Positions 28,301 to 43,300 of a stretch of 64,000 nucleotides of DNA are shown piece by piece; the stretch's first letter is position 1, and each line of letters starts with the position of its first letter. Under the pieces are notes generated by a model. That model was not told the DNA's origin and made no database searches. It was given only the letters and a program-made list of their open reading frames with translations. This stretch comes from Paragonimus westermani (lineage: Eukaryota > Platyhelminthes > Trematoda > Plagiorchiida > Troglotrematidae). The stretch covers positions 31,052-95,051 of the forward strand of contig QNGE01003056.1 of the NCBI GenBank assembly GCA_008508345.1. Reading direction: 5' to 3'. The translations under genes and the position numbers were made by a program.

Positions 28301-31300
28301 TGTGCTGAACTCATTTCCCAATTAGTTATGCATAATTCGGTTACACAGCGACTGAGAAAAGTTAAGTGCTAATCTTGAAATTCTATTAATAATTATATGG
28401 CTTATGCATTTAGGTTTCTAAAAGATCTTTATTTAGAAATTGTGTCAACAAAGAAGGTAATGGCTACAAAACTGTTGGTAATGATAGTGATTATTATAAT
28501 GATAATGAGGTTGATGTGTTTGGGTGAGTTAGGTAGGTTGTCGATAAAGCATGTAGTTTCATCTTAACCCTACATGGTGAAACATTTAGTAATTTTTGAC
28601 AAAGTTTTAACTTTACGTTTCAAGCACACTCAGGGTAATGTTTACTTTGTGCTCTCATTTAACCCAGTGCATCGGAGGTGTGGTGGTTCAGAATGACAAA
28701 TACGCTTCTAGCCTTCATACTATTGACTGGCCAATCTACGTGAGTATCTGGGAACATAACATACAGTATTATTTTGTCATAAACAGAAGTGGATTTTTGT
28801 CTAATATTCCAAAGAATCTGTAATGCATTCAGTGATCAAGAACTTTCGTAGGATTTTAAAGACTTAGAGATCTAGCCTGGTTTTTTTAAAAAAAGGGGCT
28901 ACATTCCCTGCAGTCTTGTTACTCCATAGGACCCTCTATTTAGAGAACAATCCACTAATCGTTAACTAAAACCAGAAGGCGATGTCACAGGTTCAAACTA
29001 AACTTACTTCACTAATAAACAAACCTACGGTGACTTGGCGAAGTAATGACATTAAGACTTTAATGTAAAGTGAACATGAATGTTAGGTCGTAATCAGAGT
29101 TTTTGCAGTCGCTAGTCTTACGTTGGATTTATGTGACCGAACATTGTTCTGAAGGTTACTGATATAATTAGACGACGGAGCGCAATTACACCGTAACGGA
29201 TAGCAACAAAATCTATCGATCGGTTCAAATTCCCGGCACATGACCACCGGTCATTAGTAGATCAGGTTGGCTTCTAATGGTGATCAGACAGACTGGCACT
29301 TTCAGTGGATCAGGACTATAATTCCTCCTTCTATGTCCCTCAAAACCGGCTGATTAGCTGATAATCCTTGTTGATTAGTTATGCTAATTTCAGTTCTGTC
29401 CTGCTCTTCACATACAGCTGGTCTACTGTATTCCGAAATTCTAGACCCTTTTCTTTGTGCGCTTGACCCATTCAGTTTTACTGAGTTAATAACTTATACC
29501 TTGCCAAATGTTCCATCTGTGTAACATGTTCACTTGGTCGAAAGAACCTTCCACGCTAGAGCTGGAACGTCGCTAGCAAACAAAGTTGCTGTTCGATAAC
29601 AATTTTTTCCATAGTTGTAAATCATCAGTCGACTTCAAATCTTTTCCGGTTGATCAGTACCACTGTTGTAGTTCAACGGACGCAAACCGGTGCATTGTTT
29701 TGAAGGCGTGTGCAGTTTTATGGGCACCCCATTTGAGCTGACTGCAATCTTCTTAAGCGCTGTTTGAACGGTAAAGCCAGTCTAAGGTACCGCACTGTCT
29801 TGCATTCTTTATATAAGAAAAGCGGTTTCGACGTTCAGAACATGGCTTTGACCGTTCACATGAATGAGATAACTAATTGGTTCAGGGAGACAAAACAATA
29901 GCTCAGTATAAAAGTTTCTGAAACAAACGACAGTTTCGGCACAGCAGTCCTGCTGTGAAAAAAAGGCAACACAAGTATGTGAGATGCAAGACTAACGATC
30001 CAAAAACGATAAAGATGTTTTGGATATATTTGTGCATACGTCTGCAAAACATAATGTTATTCCATTTGGACCGTGTTCTCTTACCCAACTCCTAAGCGTT
30101 ACTGTGCAGATTTTTAGGTTTCCATAATCTCAAGTCCGATAATTTAAACTAGCTTCTTCATTGTGATGCCTCATAAACATTGATCTTCGAACTCGGTTGG
30201 TTTATCATGTCTGAAAACATTCTGCACCCATATTGTACAGTAACTAAGTGCTTTCAGTACGGTAACCACAAGCTGCATTGCCATTCAGCGTGCGAGTCTT
30301 CAGCAGTCGTTTAATTATGTACTGTCTCAGAGGGCAATTGGAGCACTGTTTACGTACGATTGCAACTTTCTCAGGTGTACCAAGTTTCACTCAGCTCTTT
30401 TCGGAACGAAACTCTGTGCTGCAGATTTGCTTCTCTTAAAACATAGTATAGCCCTGTCATTGTGGAAGCCTGAATTCCGACCCACATTTTCATGGGGCAC
30501 ACTTGTTGTGTACTGTCAGTGACCTCATATAAGGCGCCTCTGAATTGGTTTGTCAGAATGCCCACCCGCATTTGCTTGTAAGTTATACCGAGATTATCCG
30601 ACAGTGTCGAAAGAAGACAGTAACTGTGTTGTTAACGTTAATCGGTAATTTCGATGGTATAACTCCCAGTGAAGTTGAAACCACACAATTTCTAAATTCT
30701 CTGAGTAATGTTTCGTTTGCCCATAATTTGTCTTGGATCTAGCAGACGAAGTGAATACCACTCGCGTTTGATCATGGCCTAGGAGGTCTTTCAGAAGGTA
30801 TTAATCTATGAGGTATTTTGAAAGCCAGAACAAAAATAATTTAGACGACACTAATTAGACTACTGTGTGAATCACCATAAGGATGTAACTTAAGAACTAA
30901 TGCTTAAGGCGTGTAACTTCACACATGGTTGGCAGTATGCCTGTGTGGACTAACTTGTTTATAATGACCGAGGCTAGTAAATGCTTACACATACACAAAT
31001 ATAATTAACACTGTTGAGTTCACCCACATCTCACGAATTCATTATAAAGCTGAGGGAATAAAATGGGGCAATAATGTGAGTAGTGAAAAATATAACAAAA
31101 TTGGCCAATGTTGGTTACCTAGACGGCAGACTAAAGTATAGTCTCCATTTCTGGCGGGAAAAAGACATTTAAATGAGGAGATTCGGACTGGACAGACCTA
31201 CGTGTTAGAAGTGTAACACAAGGGAAAACTGAAAACAGGATAACGGCTTCCGTCGAAATTTAACAGTGGAATTTAAACAAAACAATGAAAATAAGCATAT

Positions 31301-34300
31301 CACAGTTCTGAAATGAAACCACAGTACATTCAAACAAAGATTTGTGCATATGCAGTTGACATCAATTCGATTAGTTGAGCTGGAAGTGACACAAAATGCG
31401 CACGGTTCTCTTGTTCACCACAGGTACATCGATTAAGTGTCCACTCGTAGATTAAATGAAATACTCCATTCTTATCACTGTTTGCGTCGGTGTCATTTCT
31501 CCTCATTTAATACCTATCGGTTACCTCTCCATTATATTCTGCCTTATTCATTTGGACAATAGTACAGTCGACTCAGCACAATTCCGTTCAGCATAGCATA
31601 CCGCCCGTTAAATACCAAAAGCTGGAGATCGATTATGATGATGAAGACGAACTGCTGATTTCGAATTTTGTCTCAGAAATCTAGACCTAAGGATTGATGC
31701 GCACTAGATCAACAGCAACCGACTGCACGGTTGTGTGGACATTCCGATATTGCGTAGTTCAAGTGTGAACTGCAGTCTGGTCTACTGTGAAAAGAGAGTG
31801 GAGCGTTTTTGTCACACCGTCAGGGGTCTGTTACATTTGTAACTACTGGAAGTACATGTACTACTATAACCCTCTGTCCAAAATGGTTAGATACTGACAA
31901 TGATCAGTGGCTGATCGATGGAGTCCCAGACAGGTATTTAGGTAGTCTTGCAATGAAAACACCTCTTTACTGAAGCAAATTCACACTGACTATCCTGCAC
32001 ATATGTTGTTCAATTTTGTATAGGACTCAGAATAGGTTGAACAATCGAGCAAAGCTACAACAGGTATGGTGGATTTGGCCGAAATTAGATCAGTCGAAGA
32101 GTGTGCGATGTGCAGTATAAGTCACATAGATGGTCGACAGCGATCTGCAAATACACATACGGGAGACTGCGGCGAATCGAAAGTAATAAACGCACTCTTT
32201 TTCCTGTCATTTTCGAACCAGCTGATCGACGCTAACTTTGTGATTATTGTTGTCCATGAATGTTCGTGCAAGTATATGCTTTGTGCAGGCCATGCAGTGA
32301 AAACTACCCTACCCATTTTTATGTCTAAAAGTGTTTTCAAAATGAGTTGCCCCATATGTGTTGGATAATAGAGACGGCAACAGATCTTTGTGGCCCAAAT
32401 TCCTCAAAAACTGAGAGTGCGTTACCAATCAATCGGATGAGACTGATATACTCAAATGAGGAATAGTTGACAATCAGACAAACCACTCTGTACGTAAGTG
32501 AAGTGAGTTTTTTGAGACTTACGCCCATGTCGACGGCGGGACCAGAAGGTTATCAGGTGAACAGTCAGGATTTTTGTCACCGTAGACCAACTACAATGTT
32601 GTGTTGTACCAGCAGATAGATTCATTATCCGACCGTATTAGCCAAACAGAGGGTGAGTTGTATCCACAGTCAATGACTCAGTCATTGTACACAGTGTAGT
32701 TTATATCAATTAATTCGATTCATTTGAGCTAACCGATTTCACCCAGGTGATCGGTATTTCCTTGCCACTATTCCGGTTGACTCAACCTCATTCGACCCTT
32801 AGTAAGCGATCATAGCTCAGACCGATATGTTATGGTTGCCGTATTCCGAATCTCATTTACTACACTAACGCACTCGCTGTCCCTTCGTTGACCGTTTAAT
32901 ATGAATGCGTCAGTACTTCGTAATTCCAGTATGGTCCCATTCGTCGTGACGCCACGCGCTGACGTAACCACTATCCCAACAACTCCTTTGCATACCTTGG
33001 ACTTAGATTTACCGAAGCAGAGTTGTTGCTTGCTAGAACGTTCTTATATTCACCTGAATAGTGTTTCGTCCGGTAGTCAAGTTCAAGAATTTGTCCTCCC
33101 ACCATCTAGCATCCACTTTAAAGGGCAAAATGTCTTGAATGAATAGCCTCCTGCTAGCGTGTACTCTTAGCTGGCTGAAACAACTTGCGTTAAATGAACT
33201 GTGGTTCAGCAAACCCTTCTGTTATCCAGTACCACAGTGGGCTGAGGGTGAGGAATGCACGAGCCCAGATGATTTTACTGACCCTCAAAAATCACAAGGA
33301 TTTCAGAATCTCATAGCGTGGCTTCTTATTTCTAACGTACTGAGCTGAATGTTTCCTCTGGTGTAGGATTTGTATTTGTAAGAATGGAACGTCATAAGAT
33401 TCCGGTGGATTTAATCGATGTACCAATGTTTACAGAACTACATAAGTGAATAAACAAGTCCCGTCGAATTCACAGGAAAAACGCCTGTGACCAGCTGATG
33501 TGATTACCGTCAACATCCATTCAGACTGGCATAGCTAACTCATCATCTGTGCATAAAACGACTCATTTTACGTAATACCCGACTACCGAATCCCAAAAGC
33601 AATGTAAAATGGCTGTGCGTGATTTACTGCGTGTTTTCAAGCGTTTATCCTCCACAAATAGAATCTATCAGCAGGATGACCCATAGTGGATTTAGATTTG
33701 TGTGCCAGCGTTAGCCCACTTCAAATCAGCTCATACCAGTCTTCGTTGTTTATGATTGTTTTAATCTGCCACTTCTAGCGGGCTGCTTGAAACTATCATG
33801 CCGAGCTAAGCAGCCCATTCACAAATTAGAGTGTTCTCGTAAACAATTGATGAAATTTTAATCCAAGCTTGTTTTCCGTCCTCATATTTTAAGGCCAGAC
33901 GAAATAGATTACACTGTACTCGGTACTAGTGAACAGAGTTTAAAAGATACCGAAACCAAGATATGTTCCGACCTTGCCGAACAAAACTATGAATGTTATA
34001 GTGGGAGACCGCGTTTGGTATGACTCATTCTATTCGTCCTTTATGTACCGACCATGGTAATCTGACTAATAGATGAGGCCAGTTTTGGCACGCCTTATTC
34101 GTTTTTTGTTTGAAGGTTATGTTTTGCGTCCTACGGGTATATCGAACTCCAAAAAGGCATAATGTATAGAGCACGAATCAAAATAGAACAGTGAGTTCGG
34201 ACGTAAAACATGGAGTGTAAGGTGGTTGTAATTAGAAGGAAATTATATGTGGAGATACAATACCCAACAGAGTCGAAATAGAGAAAACCGATGATACGGA

Positions 34301-37300
34301 AGCATTTAGTCAACGAGATCCACGCTCAGATTAGCCCGTCACCGAGGTAAAGAATACTTGTGCATATAAGTATGCAGGTGAACATACAAAAAGCATGCGA
34401 ATTTCGCGGCTTTCCAGTTGTTATATTCGTTGATTCACTTCTAACCAAGATTTCTTCAGGGTATAATGGTCATTTGAGCAGTTATTTCGCCTCGAGTGAT
34501 AATTTCACGTGCTTTATCAATAGCACACTCACACGTCGGAGAATCTCAATGTCACCTGTATTCTTGTGCAATCGTTTTATTTTAGGAACGAGGGATCAAT
34601 ACCGGTATTCTCTTGATGGATTTAGTGAAATTACGCCAAATTGGATGGCATCAATTGTGGTTCGAAACGATCAAGGGGATGCTGAGACGAACTTCCAGAA
34701 TTCGTACTGCTGACCAAGTTAGTCAGACTGATCGCGCACGGAAGAATTAGACATATTCATAATAACCTGTTCACCTTAACCTGTTTCAAGGAAGCCGGAT
34801 ATAGCTATTTTACGTACGTTGTGCTTAGCACAAGTGAATGAGAACAATACTATAGCTTAGTGATAACCAGCAGTTCCGTTTTACAGTTTGGATAGAACTC
34901 ATCACAGAGTAAACGTAGTTTCTCACGTAATGTACAAACACATAAGTTCAATCGATTTCGTGATATATTGGTCGGTTTCAATCTGTAGGTATAAACTTTG
35001 TAGAAACACAAAGACAAAACGTAACGTCTCATTTGTACGTTTTTCTAGATAACTACAAAATCGAAACAGCATTACAAACAAGACACAAAAATGAGTTCAG
35101 ACCGTTTATACAATCAACCCGGAAATCTGCCTCTCAAGTCAAAATTTACAAAGCTCAACCAAACATGTTCTCTGCTTTTCTTTTAAAGTGTAAAGACTAT
35201 TTTCTACATATAATTAGATGAGAATTTTAATACTCCACTATCAAAACTCCATCCTCATTGCATATGTGTGCTTTTCTGTCTCTCCTTCTGCCAAAACCTT
35301 GGTTTACCATATTGATATGAGTCCCATGTTATGCTGCCCCAAAGATATTCAAATGGACTCAAATCAACGTCTGTTTTAGACCGATTCAATATGTTGTTGT
35401 TTGATACAAAAAAACACAGTCTGCAGCTGCAACCCATGTGTATCGTTTAATTGTCTTGTTTTACAACATAGTTTTGGTTGGCCTCCAGACGGAAAACTGG
35501 AAGAAGCGCATGGCTCACCTGTGCTGACGTAATAAGTAGACGGTTACACTTCATCTCAAGCTAAATTCCTAGAAAATCCCTACAAACATTGGATAAACAA
35601 GTGTCATGATTTTGGAGAGCAGATTTTCCTTTTCTCTCTGAGATCGTGCCAGTAACATTACGAACCATCTCGGTTTTCCACGTTCAACTTTGTCCATCAC
35701 CAAAAATGGCACTGTTCAAATGATCAGTCCGACCAAGGTGGTCTTTTACTGGCTGCGATCGATGCTGTGTAGGTGCATCAGTGAGCATGTGTGTACGTAT
35801 CAAACCATCAAATCGTCGTTGACCGGTTGAACTACAAAGACCTCTACTCCCACACATTCCGGTTGTATTCTTTTGGGTTTGCACTGAATACCTGATGTAT
35901 GAGTGAGACTACAAGTACTGAAGTGCAAGCCACTGGTGATGAAGATCATACACAGGTGTACTTTAGCTTCAGTCACTTTGAGAGTCTAATCAGGAACTGA
36001 TACCACCAACCATGTACCCATCTTAAGTATATTTTAGATTGGACAGGCGAGTTTCCTCTGGTTTGTTTAGATAGTCTTGCCAATTTCACCGCTTGTTTGA
36101 CTGCCCAGCATGAACTGAGATTCGTCAAGAATGTGTTGGTTAACATATTACATCTGCTCAGATGTCTAACAACTTGCCTCATCTGTCCTTCTAGCCTTTC
36201 CTTTTCTTTCTGTGAGAAATACATCTAGGGCAGCATGGTCAAAGTCACATTAACGAAATACCAAGTAATGACCTTGTCCATAGAATTACCGGTGACCTCA
36301 GTCATCCACTCCACAATGGAATGAATGCGTTCAGCATTCATCACTCAGGGAACATTTCTGATCGACAAACTTTCAGTCGATTCATAAGGACCTTAAGAAG
36401 ACACACTTCCAGCTGCAAACATTTTGTTTATTCTCATCGGTCTACTTCGGAAAAAATCCCGTTATACAAGTCTAGCGTAGAAGATTTAACTCCCCTATCT
36501 TACCCTGATATACATCCGCATGGTCTTCGTTCGTTTAGCAAAATATCAGACTGGCATGCCCTCAAAATTTTACGGTGTAGCTTGTGTGTCGGTATTTTGT
36601 AACCGTTTCATCAGATGTTTCATCAATTTAACTTTTGATATAAAACATTCACGCCACACTGTGGCTTTTGGTTTGCACACGTCGCGAACTTGGCTACTGT
36701 GTCAAAACATCGGAGGAACAATGCACTAAGCAGTACCTGGTAATCTAAGTTTACTAGTAGGAAGACACTTTTCTATATGGAAACAAAAATGTGGTCCGCG
36801 GACTTAACTTGGGCGATTCGATTAAGTAAAATCGATAAACGTTCGCTCCAGTCTAGCCACATTGTAACATTTTTGCAAAAANTAAAATCGATAAACGTTC
36901 GCTCCAGTCTAGCCACATTGTAACATTTTTGCAAAAAGTGAAATGTGTCAATTAAAAATTTGTCAAAATGACACAAAAATACAGCCTGTGTGATAGGCGT
37001 TTCATGCACTGTATGTGTCGATTTCTCGGTAACGTTCCCATGTGGTTGATAGATCGTTGCAGAATTATGTTTTCGTTGAATAATACATTGTGATACTGTT
37101 GTTAAAATAAGTTGGACAACAGAGAACACAAGATGGTACACGTGTATGTATCTAGTAGGCTAACGGAATTTCGCTAACTCTACTGACAAACATCGAAGCT
37201 AGTCTTCCTACACCAATATCTACTGCAGTCCAGCTACTGTCGACATCCACCCCCTTCATTGTTAACAGTAGTATCAACTACTTCGCTTTTTTATCAGGAC

Positions 37301-40300
37301 ATATACAATGCCATATTTGGAATGCAGCCTCAAATGGTCTATGAGCTATCCTGCCTGTGGAACGTACAAGTCTTGCGTCAGGCTCGTTCAGACTATTGCC
37401 CAGTTGCTTGGCCAGTTCGAGAAGTCAATGAAGCAGACTGTGAACCAATTCGGATTCGTCAACCCACAGACCTCATACGACTAGATATGCCCAAACTACT
37501 TCACTTCTGTGGGGTTGATAAACCAGAAAGTGAGACAAGCCTACCGTCTGACAGCTTTCGTTTTGCGTCAGATTTGAGAGTTCTTGGAAGTAAGCTGATG
37601 AGCCATTCACACTCATCAAATCCATATTTACATCACAGTTTTTGTAAAACCTCAGTTAAACTTTCAATTTTACTAATCTTCTTGGTCATTCGCAATAATA
37701 TGTTTAGATATTACAATTTTTGGTAACCTTCCACAACCGGAAGGAACGGAATATTCTGCTGAACTGTTTTAATGCTAAAAACTATAGTATACTGCTTCTG
37801 TCCGAAGGGGACTGAGCCATCAGCTATGGCATTCAGCCTGCAGCAAGTAAACTCCCTGGCTAATACTGAAGACGTTCAGCCCGCCCTTATTTTAACCGTT
37901 AGGTTTCTTCTTCACATCGATTGAGAACGGCTAACCGGTGAGGGCTGGCTTGCAAAAGAGCAAAGTGTGGTGAAAATCTACTCGACTCACCGCTTATCCA
38001 AACCCCAACACGATAGAATACCCAACAGGGGGCCAACCCAAACGTAGCGTTAAAGATACCGCATCAGGATTGGACGAACAGTTTCAAGGTAACACCGTCC
38101 GTTATTCGGCAATCTCATTATTCTGTACTGCACCAATTAACTCACAGTTTGCGACCTTGTATGCTCCAGTACGATCAGCCAATGACGCACTGTGATTTCT
38201 TTAATACCCCTGCACAACTATAAGTTCGGCTTCTCGTCTCACGAATAGGAACTATTTACGGCAACCAGTATGTGGCTTTCTTTCTATTACTTGTGTGGGA
38301 GATTTCTATTCAAATACGATTTTCAGGGTCAGTCGAAGTCTCCAATTCCGAGTATCACACAAACATCTACGACTGCTTTCAAAAGAATTCAGCATGATTC
38401 TTTGTGGTCATTTGGGATTTGACAACAAGGCAGGAAGTAACATCTCGCCCCTTACGTATCAAGACTGTTTCCACTGTTCTACTGGATGTTGGCTGTTACG
38501 CGAGGATTAGAGAATAATCAACGACAAATAACTGCTTACGACAGGTCATTACTCTATCAGCAGGAACGCTAAGTGTACCTTTGGCGTGTGTCTCAGATCG
38601 CCACTAAACTGTCTATCTGTACAAGTGACAGGTTTTTTGTTCTGATTGTGTCCTAACTGTCGGATGCTCTGTCGTTTAGACCCGAGTCGCGCGGACAACG
38701 GTATGCGGTGCTACACCCCTTCGTGTTACAGTGACACAATTCAGAAGTAATAAGAAATCGGGGATTTGATTGATCACATAAATCAAGCTCGTGATTAATT
38801 TTTGCAGATTACTGTTCACCTGATCCAAGAGAATGCATTGGTCCCGGCAAATTTTTCGGTCTGATTTGAAGGCCTCCATCGTTTTGATGCATTATTCAAG
38901 GGTCACTAAACTGTAAACAACTGACGAAGCAAAATGCTTGTAGCGGTAGCGTTGTTACAGTAAGTTGCGTTGAAAAGTTTGAACATCATGTCAAAGTGAG
39001 TCGCTTATTCAGCCATCTGTGTGCACTTTGGGGCAGGCCGACCATTTGATCTGGAACCTCCCTGAGTTCGAAAACCACACCAAGATTCAACTAACGGTAG
39101 TTGAACAATTTCTAAAACATAGGACAACACGGAAAATGTACGTGGTCGCCAGGTTTAGTCGCCGGCTAGTAAAGTACACCATGTTGTTGTACGACGATGT
39201 AATGATTCAGTGCGATGATGTTCTATGTGTATTTCACCTCGGAATGTTGAGCCCATATTACTAGGTTTGTAGAGATCTATCGTCCTTTTCAACTGGGATA
39301 TTATCCGTTCTGCCACGTTTGAAATTCCAGTTACAGTGCACTTGTGTGTCTTTTGTAGTTGAATATCCTACTTCAGTGCTCAGTGGTGACGTTTGCAGAT
39401 TCCAGCTTAAGTCCTGCTTAAGTAGTCAGTGCACTCGATCATTCGGTGGATTTCGTAAGACAGTCTTTTGGATAGATGACTGAGTCCGAGTATAGACATT
39501 TCGAGCTCCCAGCGTTGCTTCCTGGCTCAGCTAGTGGACAGCTTGCAGCGCCTGGGCATATTGTTCACGTTGGTAGTTCGATTTCAGTCAAAGTTTAGCA
39601 TTCCGCATTTCGATCTTCCCTGCCATACTGGGTAATATATATATATGCCTTGTTTAACAACGTCTGTTGCGTCAAGTATGCGGTATCGGCAAAAGAAAGG
39701 CGTGTTTTCTTTTCTTATGGTGACGTTATAGTTACGAAATATATGCACATATCAGTGAATGGACTCCGTATAGGCCACTGGCAAATACTCCACTGTGCAG
39801 GTACTCTACAGTGAAACACGGCTAGCCCCTAGGTATCAAACAGGTCTACGGTCATATCTTTTTTAATTCACTTGACGGCTTCATGAAATTCAGCACGTTT
39901 AGTGGTTCGCACAGTTGCGTTGTAACTAGGTGGAAATTTCTTCGCAACAAGTTGAATGGAGGTGATATGTTCACGTTCAAATCTTGAGTTTACAGAATTC
40001 ATGTGGGGTTGATTGTTTGAAGTACACTTGGATACGTACGAACAGGGCTGAACAATGTCCTTCCCCACTAAACCGACCAGAAAGATGACAATCTAACCAG
40101 TCTAACAGACTGTCCTAAACGTCCAATCAGACTCTCGTATTCAATATGTCAGGCAAGCACGAAACGACTCACTTCAGACCACTGAATCGTGACCTCAGCC
40201 TGCAACTAGTTTGCCTGTATAAACTTCATCTCAGACGGCCGACCATTTGCCATCCCCAAACAGCTTCTAGCACACTCATACGGAATCTGGATTCGTCTGT

Positions 40301-43300
40301 CCTATTAATTCACTTTCACATGGCATCACGCCACATAAAATTCACCATAGTTCAGTTCGCTCTTTTTAACTTGCATCCTTCCATTAGAAGGAGCACAAGT
40401 ACGGGATGTTGGTGTCAGATGTCCATGTACCGTTAACCTATGCAAAGATATAAAACCCATCGTAAGCAAACAAAGTTTATCTTATCAGCTTCAGTGAGCA
40501 TCTGTCCTCTCTTCTAATGGGTACTTTAAATCAACCACTTATTGGTGTAGACGTCGCCAAATGGAACGGCCTGTCAGGTAGTTCATTATGTTTAGGCACG
40601 ATGATGTGCCCATACTAGTCCAGCTGAACTTTGGCAGCGATTTGGTTGACCAGTGAGTTGCTTTCCATTCATACCACCATCTCGGTTTGTCAGATAAGTA
40701 AATTTGTTGCGTTCCATGTGCTAACTAAGGAGGTGCTACCCGACCTACATTACTACCGAACTTTCGGACAACTTTACAATTAGTTCTATGACCTACCGTG
40801 GTTTATTTTACTGAATACTCTAAACTTCACAGGATTCAGTTATAAATCTTCAGATGATTTATTTAAAGTTTGGTTCGGGTACTAAGGAATTCATATAAAC
40901 TAAACAAAGCAACCTTTACACTATGTAAATATGGAAAGTAATGGTAAATGTTCTCTTGATTCACCCTAGTTGAAGAACTGAGAAACACATTCCACAGAAT
41001 GTATTTGGCCTTCCGCAATCTTTCAACGGACTGTTTTTATTGAAGAAGCGGAGTGAGCCATCACAACATTCAATTAGCTTGCCTCAGGAACCAGTCGCTA
41101 CCTCGGTGAAACACTATGTTCAAAAACTATGCTCCATTTCGTGAATAAATAAAGACGAAGTGTATATGGGCTATTTCCTTGCTTACCACACTGTCAGTTT
41201 CGAATTCCAGCACCCAATAAACGTTTTTATCAAAGAACCCGTTTCTATTGTGATTAATTCACTGAGTAACGTTTATTGCACTGTTCCTTTCTCATAAGAA
41301 GCATTTCTCAGGAAGCCTAAATGTGTTTCTTTTAAAGTGATGTCTCCCCTTTGTGAAAAGGAGATTCCAGTTTCCTGAAGCCTGATAAGGATCGTGAGGT
41401 AATCGTCGAAATTCCGAAAACAGCCGTATCTGTAGCCAAAGTGCGGATTTTACGAAAATGGTTTGGTGCCTAAAGTTATCACAGGTTCTGTATAAAGATA
41501 CATGAAATCAAATGTTTCTCGCTCGTAGTGGCATCCTTCATTAATTATGAACCACATTCCGAGATGAGTACAAATCATGTTTACAAGGGGTTCAGACTGG
41601 AAGTCAGATGGACTGACAAAAATCTGGTAACTCTATCGCCTGATGTCGTTCAACAGCAGAATTATAAAAGCAACCTCGATTAGTGTTTTAGTCGAGCCAA
41701 GGAACCCACGAATGTATCACCCGCACACATCCTTCTTCCAACAGTTCTCGTGAGATTACTGGTGAAAAGTCTGGGAGTTAATCAACTTCAAGCTGGACAT
41801 TACTTTTCTGAACAAATATGTAATGTTCAACATGAACGCAAAGTTGTTCTACGCAGTGTTGTGTAATCACATTGATCGAATTGTATGATATTTGTTATGA
41901 CCCTGTGGTCAACGATAACGAGAAAACGGCTAACACACGAATATACGAATCACGAACACGTAGTACAGCGCTTCATGATACCCGAAAACCCCAGAAGAAC
42001 ACAGAAGATCGTGATCTTTAGTCGCGAGGTAATCTGACAGACCAGAGTTCGCATATATATAGTTTTTGAACAGCCTTGGAGGACCCCACTTGAATTAGCA
42101 CATTAAAAGAGAATTGGACCAATCAGAGACGGAGGGAAAACGTGCGCCACAATTAAGTTTTAGCCCATTGTGGCGCAAAAAAATAAAATTCAAGTTCATA
42201 CACTAATTTTCAGGGATACTTCGGAAATCAAACTATTCTTGGGGGAAACAGACTTGCCTCAACACCTCCCGTTTAAGATTATCGTTATCCGTAGCACTTG
42301 GCCTAAGGGTCCAGCTGCATAGGACAATGCGGGCGTCTATTGCGGTCGGTCCAGCGTGTGGGCAGAAGGTTGGTAGTGACATCAGCATGGGACGGCGTAA
42401 CTGTGGTAGTCCCTGTATTCGGAATTGCGAAAGCGTCCAACAAAATATCCAGCGACGACAGATGCTGAAAATCTGCTGTTTTTCTGTACGTGGTCCGAGG
42501 GCGTTACTGGTTGCGATGACGTTTCCATATGGTGCCACAAACAGAAAAATCATACAGCACCTGTCCGTGACGCGCATTCATGGTTGCGTCCATTCAACGG
42601 TTGTGACCCGATCGATACTCACGAGTGTAAACGGCTTCTCCAATAGCGAAACCGTTTTATAAGTTTGGGCCGGGCACTTGCGTTGACTCATTCGTCGGGA
42701 TGAGCGCGCGATGTACCGTGCGAAGCTTGCTGTCCACAAGAGCCTCGTCTGGTGAACGGCCTTTGGGTGTTAACCGATTGAGGATTGTGCGGCAGACGAA
42801 CAGGAATTCCTGTAGCACCTCGTCTGTGATCCCCTCTCCCCGGGATTTGAGAAGCGCTCGTTTGAAGTTGTCCATGAAACGTTCGGCTAGACCATTGGAC
42901 TGTGGGTGACACGACACAGACCTAATAAGCTGGATCAGTGAACGGTGGCAGAAGTCGTCGAAGTGTGCCGACGTAAACTGTCTCGTTGCCCGACACAAGA
43001 ATATCGGGAAATTCATGTTGGCTGAAAATGCGATGCAGGGCATTGGTCGCATTAAGGATTTCGCCGGAGAAAGCCCGACTACCTTAGGCCAATTGGAGTG
43101 TGTGTCGACCAAGACGGGGTAGGTTACTCCATCGATGGGACTAGTGAAATCCAAGTGGAGGTGCGACCTTGGACCCTTGGGTGTTTGCCACGGTAAGAGA
43201 TCCTGCCTGGTTGGTAGCATAGCGGCTTGTTGACATCCTGAGCATTGTTTCACCAGCTCCTTGATATAGCCGTCTATGCCGGGTCAATATGCGTGACCGC

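Noticed and set aside
32038..32118. Candidate LARGE exon with [15 protein letters not shown] resembling the NTG block
   Set aside because: The true NTG...ADQ exon at 34586-34717 matches far better and fits both neighbouring phases.
35255..35437. Minus-strand SPFEYLWGS resembling the SPDLNPIEHLW motif of mariner transposases
   Set aside because: Only a nine-residue likeness; no second catalytic block is seen.
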